NCBI GenBank assembly: GCA_949286115.1 | Contig: CASEBK010000019.1 | Coordinates: forward strand, 1 to 64,000 | From: an uncultured Veillonellaceae bacterium | GTDB lineage: Bacteria; Bacillota; Negativicutes; Veillonellales; Dialisteraceae | Reading direction: 5' to 3' | DNA: 64,000 bases | In this document: positions 58,459 through 64,000 of the stretch, piece after piece | How positions within the stretch are numbered: the first letter of the stretch is position 1 | Layout: each line of letters opens with the position of its first letter | Position numbers and translations under genes: made by a program | The notes under the pieces: generated by a model | Databases searched by the model: none | What the model was told of the DNA's origin: nothing | What the model saw: the letters and a program-made list of their open reading frames with translations, nothing else

Positions 58459-61400
58459 ATGAGACAAATGAAGACCATGGACGGCAACACCGCGGCGGCG
58501 TACATCTCCTACGCGTTCACCGAAGTCGCTGCCATCTACCCGATCACCCCGTCTTCTCCGATGGCCGAGTCCGTCGATGAATGGGCGGCGCACGGGCGGA
58601 AGAACATTTTCGGAGACACGGTCCGCGTCGTAGAGATGCAGGCCGAAGGCGGCGCAGCCGGCGCGTTCCACGGCTCGCTCCAGAGCGGCGCGCTCACCAC
58701 GACGTACACCGCGTCTCAGGGCATGCTGCTCATGATCCCGAACATGTACAAGGTGGCAGGCGAGCTCCTGCCGGGCGTGTTCCACATCGCGGCGCGCGCC
58801 CTGGCGAACCACGCCCTCTCCATCTTCGGCGATCATCAGGACGTGATGAGCGCCCGTGCTACGGGCTGCGCGATGCTGGCCGAAGCGAACGTCCAGGAGA
58901 TCATGGACCTGGCCGCGGTGGCGCATCTCTCCGCGATCCGCGGCCGCGTGCCATTCATCAATTTCTTCGACGGCTTCCGCACGAGCCACGAGATCCAGAA
59001 AGTGGAAGTGCTCGGCTACGACGAGCTCGCCCCTCTCATCGATCAGAAAGCCCTTGCGAAGTTCCGCGCGCGGGCGCTCTCGCCGAACCACCCGGTCATC
59101 CGCGGCACGGCGGAGAACCCGGACATCTATTTCCAGCACTGTGAAGCGGCGAACCCCTACTATGAAGCGCTCCCTGCCATCGTCCAGGGCTACATGGATG
59201 AGATCGCCAAGCTCACCGGCCGGCAGTACCATCTCTTCGACTACTACGGTGCCGAAGACGCCGAACGGGTCATCATCGCCATCGGCTCCGTCACGGACAT
59301 CGCAAAAGACGTGGCGGACGCGCTCAATGCGCACGGCGAAAAGGTGGGCCTCGTGAACGTTCACCTCTACCGTCCGTTCTCTGTGAAAGACTTCATCGCG
59401 TCCCTGCCGAAGACGGTGAAGAAAGTGGCCGTCCTCGACCGCACCCGCGAGCCCGGGGCGCTCGGCGAACCGCTCTACCTCGACGTACAGAGCGCCATCG
59501 CCGCCACCGGCCTCGACATCCGCGTCTGCGGCGGCCGCTACGGTCTCGGCTCGAAGGACGTGGTGCCGGAAGACATCATGGCCGTGTATGAGCACCTGAA
59601 AGCGGACGCTCCGCGGCACAATTTCACCCTCGGCATCAAGGACGACGTGACGAATCTCTCCCTTGATCCCGTGGCCGTGCCGGATATGCCCGACCGCACC
59701 GTATCCTGCAAATTCTGGGGCTTTGGCTCGGACGGCACCGTTGGCGCGAACAAGAACGCCATCAAGATCATCGGCGACCACACGGACATGTACGCCCAGG
59801 GGTACTTCGCCTACGATTCGAAGAAATCCGGCGGCGTCACCATCTCCCACCTGCGCTTCGGCCCGGACCCGATCCGTCGGCCCTACCTCATCCGCAAGGC
59901 GGACTACATCGCCTGCCACCGCCCGTCGTACGTGTATAAATACGACCTGCTCCGCGGATTCAAAGACGGCGGCGTGTTCCTTCTGAACTGCCAGTGGAAG
60001 CCCGAAGAGCTGGACGCGATGCTCCCGGCGATGATGAAGCGCAAGATCGCCAAGCTGCACGCGAAGTTCTACATCATGGACGCCTTCAAGATCGCCGAAG
60101 ACATCGGCCTCGGCAGCCGCATCAACATGATCATGCAGTCCGCCTTCTTCGCCCTCACGAAGATCATCCCCGTGGAAGACGCGGTGAAATATCTGAAAGA
60201 AGCGAACCAGCACTCCTACGGCCGCAAGGGCCAGGACGTGGTGGACATGAACAACGCCGCCGTCGATGCGGGCATCTCCGCCCCCATCGAAGTTGCGGTG
60301 CCTGAAGAATGGGCGCACGCCACCACCGGCGGCTCCCGCGAAGTCATCGAGCGTCCCGACTTCATCGCCGATGTGTGCGACGTGATGAACCGCCAGGAAG
60401 GGGACGACCTCCCCGTTTCCACCTTCAAGGGCATCGAAGACGGCACCTTCCCCACGGGCACCTCGAAGTACGAGCGCCCCACGGCGGCCATCAGCGTGCC
60501 GGAATGGATCCCGGAAAACTGCATCCAGTGCAACCAGTGCGCCGCCTCCTGCCCGCACGCCACCATCCGTCCGATCCTTGCGACGGAAGAAGAAGTGGAA
60601 AAAGCACCGGAAGGCTTCATCGTCCGCGATTTCCAAGGCCCGGTGAAGGGACTCAAGTTCCGCATCGTCATCGACCCGCAGGACTGCTACGGCTGCGGCA
60701 TCTGCGTCAACACCTGCCCGGCGCGGAACAAAGCTCTCGTGATGAAGCCCATCGAGACCCAGCTTGAAAAGCAGAAGCTCTGGGACTATGCCATGAGCCT
60801 GCCCCGGAAAGAAAATCCGGTGAACAAGAACACCATCCGCGGCGCCATGTTCGAACCGACCTACTTCGAATTCTCCGGCGCATGCGCCGGCTGCGGCGAG
60901 ACGCCCTACGTGCACCTCGTGACCCAGCTCTTCGGCGACCGCATGAACATCGCCAACGCCACGGGCTGCTCCTCCATCTACGGCGCGAGCGCCCCGTCCA
61001 TGCCGTACACCACGAACGCCGACGGCTGCGGCCCGGCGTGGGCAAACTCCCTCTTTGAAGACAATGCGGAATTCGGCCTGGGCATGCACCTTGGCGAGAC
61101 GAAGCTCCGCGACCGCCTCGCGGCGAAAGTGGAAGAGCTCCTCCCCGCGGCAGACGACGAAACGAAAGCGGCCATGCAGGAATGGCTCGATAAGAAAGAG
61201 ATCGGCGAAGGCACCCGCGCCCGGGCGCAGAAGTTCGAAGCGGCCCTCCGCGCAGAAGTGGCGGCGCATCCCGAATACAAAGAGCTCCTCGACCTCAAGG
61301 ATCACTTCGTGAAGCGCAGCCAGTGGATCTTCGGCGGCGATGGCTGGGCCTACGACATCGGCTTCGGCGGTCTCGACCAGGTGCTCGCCTCCGGCGAAGA

Positions 61401-62007
61401 CGTGAACGTCCTCGTCCTCGACACCGAAGTCTACTCCAATACCGGCGGCCAGTCCTCCAAATCTACCCCGGCGGCAGCCATCGCGAAATTCGCGGCCTCC
61501 GGCAAGAAGACGAAGAAGAAAGACCTCGGCATGATCGCCGTATCCTACGGCTACATCTACGTGGCACAGATCGCCCTCGGCGCAGATATGAATCAGGCCA
61601 TCAAAGCCATCACCGAAGCGGAAGCCTATCCGGGCCCGTCCCTCATCATCGCCTACTCCCCGTGCATCAACCACGGTCTCAAAGCCGGCATGGGCAAGAG
61701 CCAGGATGAGGAGAAACGCGCCGTGGAGTGCGGCTACTGGTGCAACTGGCGGTACAACCCGGCTCTCCTCGAGCAGGGCAAGAACCCCTTCCACCTCGAC
61801 AGCCGTCCGCCGAAAGGAAACTTCCGCGACTATCTCATGGGCGAAGTCCGCTTCGCCAGCCTTGCGACTCTCTTCCCGGACAAAGCGGAAGAGCTCTTCG
61901 AAAAGACCGAGCGAGATGCGAAGGAACGCCGTGAAAATTACGTGCGCATCCAGAAGTCTTATGACGATATGCTGAAAGCGAAGAAAGAAGAAGAAGCGGC
62001 GAAATGA
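58459..62007 (+). CDS. nifJ: Pyruvate:ferredoxin (flavodoxin) oxidoreductase, homodimeric
   Basis: An 1182-residue single-chain enzyme that converts pyruvate and CoA to acetyl-CoA and CO2 while reducing ferredoxin, central to anaerobic energy metabolism. Domain I begins KTMDGNTAAAYISYAF with the YPITPSSPM loop; a double [4Fe-4S] ferredoxin-like domain has CIQCNQCAASCPH near 688 and CYGCGICVNTCPA near 743; another cluster motif CAGCGE lies near 811; and the thiamine site GDGWAYDIGFGGLDQVLASGEDVNV...TEVYSNTGGQ is near 960-1000. ATG 58459 follows AGAGGTGG. Monocistronic, with a divergent LysR regulator. Confidence 0.97.
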   Translation: MRQMKTMDGNTAAAYISYAFTEVAAIYPITPSSPMAESVDEWAAHGRKNIFGDTVRVVEMQAEGGAAGAFHGSLQSGALTTTYTASQGMLLMIPNMYKVAGELLPGVFHIAARALANHALSIFGDHQDVMSARATGCAMLAEANVQEIMDLAAVAHLSAIRGRVPFINFFDGFRTSHEIQKVEVLGYDELAPLIDQKALAKFRARALSPNHPVIRGTAENPDIYFQHCEAANPYYEALPAIVQGYMDEIAKLTGRQYHLFDYYGAEDAERVIIAIGSVTDIAKDVADALNAHGEKVGLVNVHLYRPFSVKDFIASLPKTVKKVAVLDRTREPGALGEPLYLDVQSAIAATGLDIRVCGGRYGLGSKDVVPEDIMAVYEHLKADAPRHNFTLGIKDDVTNLSLDPVAVPDMPDRTVSCKFWGFGSDGTVGANKNAIKIIGDHTDMYAQGYFAYDSKKSGGVTISHLRFGPDPIRRPYLIRKADYIACHRPSYVYKYDLLRGFKDGGVFLLNCQWKPEELDAMLPAMMKRKIAKLHAKFYIMDAFKIAEDIGLGSRINMIMQSAFFALTKIIPVEDAVKYLKEANQHSYGRKGQDVVDMNNAAVDAGISAPIEVAVPEEWAHATTGGSREVIERPDFIADVCDVMNRQEGDDLPVSTFKGIEDGTFPTGTSKYERPTAAISVPEWIPENCIQCNQCAASCPHATIRPILATEEEVEKAPEGFIVRDFQGPVKGLKFRIVIDPQDCYGCGICVNTCPARNKALVMKPIETQLEKQKLWDYAMSLPRKENPVNKNTIRGAMFEPTYFEFSGACAGCGETPYVHLVTQLFGDRMNIANATGCSSIYGASAPSMPYTTNADGCGPAWANSLFEDNAEFGLGMHLGETKLRDRLAAKVEELLPAADDETKAAMQEWLDKKEIGEGTRARAQKFEAALRAEVAAHPEYKELLDLKDHFVKRSQWIFGGDGWAYDIGFGGLDQVLASGEDVNVLVLDTEVYSNTGGQSSKSTPAAAIAKFAASGKKTKKKDLGMIAVSYGYIYVAQIALGADMNQAIKAITEAEAYPGPSLIIAYSPCINHGLKAGMGKSQDEEKRAVECGYWCNWRYNPALLEQGKNPFHLDSRPPKGNFRDYLMGEVRFASLATLFPDKAEELFEKTERDAKERRENYVRIQKSYDDMLKAKKEEEAAK

Positions 62008-62023
62008 TCGCCCCTCTTCGTGA

Positions 62024-62057
62024 AAGGTCCCCGAGATCTATCGGGGATCTTTTTTTG
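62024..62057 (+). terminator. Terminator of the PFOR gene
   Basis: GGTCCCCGA and TCGGGGATC form a hairpin followed by TTTTTTT. Confidence 0.85.
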
Positions 62058-62352
62058 CGCCTGTTTCCGCAGGCCCTTCTCTCATCGTTCCGTTCCGCCC
62101 TGCGAAGCGGCGCGGTCTCACGACGTGGATCACAGGCGACTTGCCCGCCGCAGAAGCGCCTTTCCCTGTGAAGACGACCGCTCATTTCATCGAAGAGTGG
62201 CAGAAGCCCTTTCCGGGCAGAGCCCTATTACCGCGTAAATGCCCGTTTGATTTTTGACAGGGCTTCGCACCATGAGACGGAGCGGCTTCCCTCGTGCCGT
62301 TCTCCTTCTTCCCGTTTTCTTTATTTCTTTTCCGTAAAAAAGCGCTGACCCA

Positions 62353-62381
62353 TTGACGTCCCCTCTGACGCATGGTATAGT
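62353..62381 (+). promoter_or_regulatory. Promoter of the T-box-like leader
   Basis: TTGACG (62353-62358) and TATAGT (62376-62381) are exactly 17 bases apart; transcription should start near 62388, at the first bases of the leader. Confidence 0.75.
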
Positions 62382-62387
62382 GAGTAA

Positions 62388-62646
62388 AAATTCTACAGAC
62401 GTGCTGAGAAAGAATAGAGTACTCATTCCGAAGCCGCCGCAGAGAGTCCCGCCAGGTGAGAAGGGATGCGGCTGGAGTGACGAAGTGCATTCCGGAGCAT
62501 GGCAGGCTGAACGTAAGTAGGCCTTCCCGGCGCCGCCCGATACGCGGTGAGTCACAGACTCGCAGAGGCCGGCCGCGGCGACGCGGCGGCGAAATTGGGT
62601 GAGAATCACGGAACTCCTGTCCCTTTATGGACGGGAGTTTTTTTTG
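62388..62646 (+). ncRNA. T-box-like leader (tRNA-sensing riboswitch)
   Basis: Stem I landmarks of T-box RNAs are visible: base pairs GTGCT (62401) with AGCAT (62496), GAAT with ATTC, a loop with GAA then GTGCA (candidate codon TGC, Cys, at 62486-62488), the AGAGA bulge at 62441 and apical loop GGTGAGA at 62455, and the later GAAC...AGTAGG element at 62509-62521. At the 3' end GGG (62597) pairs with CCC (62621), and a strong terminator (62613-62638) with seven T follows. The seven-base bulge that normally reads UGGNACC is UGAGAAU here. It precedes an amino-acid symporter gene. The overall assignment is by motif order and has not been tested by alignment. Confidence 0.72.
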
Positions 62647-62785
62647 TTGCTGGCATGCCAGCACGTCCGGTATTGCGGCATGACCGCAGAAGAAAGGGGG
62701 AACCATATGCACAGCGCATCCATCGGCGGCACGGGCCGCCCTGCTCGGGAGGATCGGCGATGTTGCCGGGAAAGCGCAGCACCTA

Positions 62786-62815
62786 TTCCCATTTCTTCTC
62801 GATATATGATATAAT
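62786..62815 (+). promoter_or_regulatory. Possible second promoter before the symporter gene
   Basis: TATAAT at 62810-62815 with TTCCCA 18 bases upstream could start transcription downstream of the T-box terminator, bypassing it. Confidence 0.4.
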
Positions 62816-62890
62816 ATCATCACAGATTGAAGTATATTTCTTCTTCCATTTCTCCAAATTAATGTATGCTGAAAGAAAAGAGGTATATCC

Positions 62891-64000
62891 ATGAATCCTA
62901 CGCAAGATCAGAACAATGTGCGCGAGACCGCGCAGGAAGCCCTGCGGCAGAACAGGCCGAAGAATCAGGGCCGTCAGTTTGCCCTGTGGTTCGGGGCACT
63001 CATCCTGGGGGGCATCCTCGGGTGGCTGGGCATTCAGCCGCTTAATGAGCTCTTCAATTTCATCGCCACCGTATTCACGCGGCTCTTCCAGTTCATCGCC
63101 ATCCCGACGATCTTCCTGGCCGTCATCACGACGCTCGCCGAGCTGGGCGGCAACAAGGAAACGGGGCGCATCTTCATGCACGCCGTCACCTACACGCTCC
63201 TCACCACCATCTGCGCCGCTGCCATCGGCCTGGGGCTCTATCTCTACGTCGCGCCGGGCAATCTGCCCATCGAGCTTCTGAACGAAGGCCAGTCCGCCGT
63301 GCCGATGCAGAATTTCAAATCTCTCTCCTACTACGACCACATCCTCTCGGTCATCCCGAATAACGTCCTCCTGCCCTTCACCACGGGCAACGTGCTCTCC
63401 GTCATGATCATCGCCGCGGCGACGGGCCTCGCACTGGCCTTCATGCCCCGTACGGAGAACCGGGAGCAGCTCATGAAAGTCATCCAGGGGCTGCAGGAGC
63501 TCGCCTTCACCCTCATCCGGGCGCTCCTGGCCGTCCTGCCCGTAGGCATCATCGCCTTCGCGGGCCAGCTCTCCGCCCAGATCGAAGCGGGCGTCATCGT
63601 GGGCGCCCTCGGAAAATACACCCTCGTCGTCCTCGGCGGCAACGCTATCCAGATCTTCCTCATCCTCCCGCTCATCCTCGTGCTCCGCGGCCTCAACCCG
63701 CTCACCGTCTTCCGCAAGATGGCCCCGGCTCTCGCGGTCGCCCTCTTCACGAAGAGCTCCGCGGGGACGCTCCCGGTGACGCTCGCCTGCTCTGAGCAGA
63801 ATCTCAAGGTGAATCCGAAAGTCTCCCGGTTCGTCCTCCCCATCTGCACCACCATCAACATGAACGGCTGCGCCGCCTTCATCCTCGTGACCTCCCTCTT
63901 CGTCATGCAGAACGCGGGCATGGAGCTCACCATGGGCACCATGATCACCTGGCTCTTCATCGCCGTGCTCGCCGCCATCGGCAACGCCGGCGTCCCCATG
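62891..64000 (+). CDS. Dicarboxylate/amino acid:cation symporter (DAACS), 3'-truncated
   Basis: The first 370 codons of a membrane transporter of the glutamate/serine/cystine symporter family (GltP, SstT, TcyP relatives). After a hydrophilic start, seven to eight membrane segments are visible, then the conserved serine-rich loop ALFTKSSAGTLPVT near residue 288 and the NMNGCAAF motif near 322, which bind substrate and sodium. The coding sequence continues past the window. GAGGT precedes ATG 62891. Substrate cannot be fixed; the T-box-like leader upstream with a possible Cys codon would suit a cystine or serine carrier. Confidence 0.9.
   Translation, partial: MNPTQDQNNVRETAQEALRQNRPKNQGRQFALWFGALILGGILGWLGIQPLNELFNFIATVFTRLFQFIAIPTIFLAVITTLAELGGNKETGRIFMHAVTYTLLTTICAAAIGLGLYLYVAPGNLPIELLNEGQSAVPMQNFKSLSYYDHILSVIPNNVLLPFTTGNVLSVMIIAAATGLALAFMPRTENREQLMKVIQGLQELAFTLIRALLAVLPVGIIAFAGQLSAQIEAGVIVGALGKYTLVVLGGNAIQIFLILPLILVLRGLNPLTVFRKMAPALAVALFTKSSAGTLPVTLACSEQNLKVNPKVSRFVLPICTTINMNGCAAFILVTSLFVMQNAGMELTMGTMITWLFIAVLAAIGNAGVPM

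Larger units (their letters stand above)
62008..62890. other. Region between the PFOR gene and the symporter gene (about 880 bases)
   Basis: Contains the PFOR terminator, a nested inverted repeat at 62203-62266, the promoter and T-box-like leader at 62353-62646, a 16-bp palindrome and a small hairpin just after it, and a second promoter-like element near 62810. Two short open frames (62707-62814 and 62759-62894) have ribosome sites but no recognised content. Confidence 0.6.

Noticed and set aside
58390-61794. A 1134-codon open frame on the minus strand opposite the PFOR gene
   Set aside because: It mirrors a strongly recognised coding gene, has valine/histidine/alanine-heavy composition typical of antisense in GC-rich DNA, and lacks a ribosome site.
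62388-62646. Cobalamin, lysine or TPP riboswitch
   Set aside because: None of their core motifs are present; AGAGA bulge, GGTG apical loop, AGTAGG element and terminator layout fit a T-box.

Overview
This GC-rich window (roughly 60% by eye, not computed) carries an ordinary bacterial chromosomal segment. It looks like a low-GC-phylum lineage with high GC content, most probably the Negativicutes (diderm Firmicutes). The reasons are the fapR-plsX-fabH-fabD-fabG-acpP-fabF-rnc cluster, the cdaA-cdaR-glmM operon, a T-box-like leader, a homodimeric pyruvate:ferredoxin oxidoreductase, strong Shine-Dalgarno sequences and many hairpin-T-tract terminators. No rRNA, tRNA, CRISPR array, prophage or transposase was recognised. 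Genus cannot be decided from this window.

Layout. 1-11 kb: the 3' end of a sodium symporter gene, a single-chain MmeI-like restriction-modification enzyme, a MATE pump, a transaldolase-like aldolase divergent from a LysR regulator, a small XRE regulator, an AEC carrier with an SbmA/YddA-like ABC exporter, and cobO. 11-20 kb: the fatty-acid synthesis operon on the minus strand headed by fapR and ending with rnc and a thioesterase gene, with a FabK/nitronate-monooxygenase-like flavoprotein divergent from it. 20-27 kb: pyrF-pyrE, a three-gene envelope operon (polysaccharide deacetylase, phosphodiester glycosidase, unknown exported protein), an amidase with a GerMN lipoprotein, and a 41-codon candidate gene. 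27-38 kb: an aminotransferase, pgeF-rluD, the feoA-feoB ferrous-iron operon with a Cys-rich partner, a small alarmone synthetase cotranscribed with a two-component system, and panE-truA with a frameshifted fructokinase gene.

38.7-44.0 kb holds a complete type I restriction-modification locus (hsdR-hsdM-hsdS). It is bracketed by two copies of a 39-bp imperfect direct repeat, and the left side also carries about six degenerate 18-bp tandem repeats. The specificity gene, and the MmeI-like gene at the window start, show AT-rich islands exactly over their target-recognition regions.

44-64 kb: a small exported protein with an M18 aminopeptidase, an amt-P-II ammonium operon, a MerR-controlled operon of hydrolase, cupin, aldo/keto reductase (frameshifted) and carboxymuconolactone-decarboxylase genes, cdaA-cdaR-glmM, a LysR regulator divergent from the pyruvate:ferredoxin oxidoreductase gene across a perfect 21-bp palindrome, and finally a T-box-like leader ahead of a dicarboxylate/amino-acid:cation symporter that runs off the window.

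The most unusual observations are the T-box-like leader whose tRNA-acceptor bulge appears not to contain the canonical UGGN, the repeat-bracketed hsd locus, the doubly marked feo promoter (Fur-like box plus a palindrome over the start site), and two enzyme genes each broken by one apparently missing base. Long open frames opposite many genes are expected from the base composition and were not annotated.
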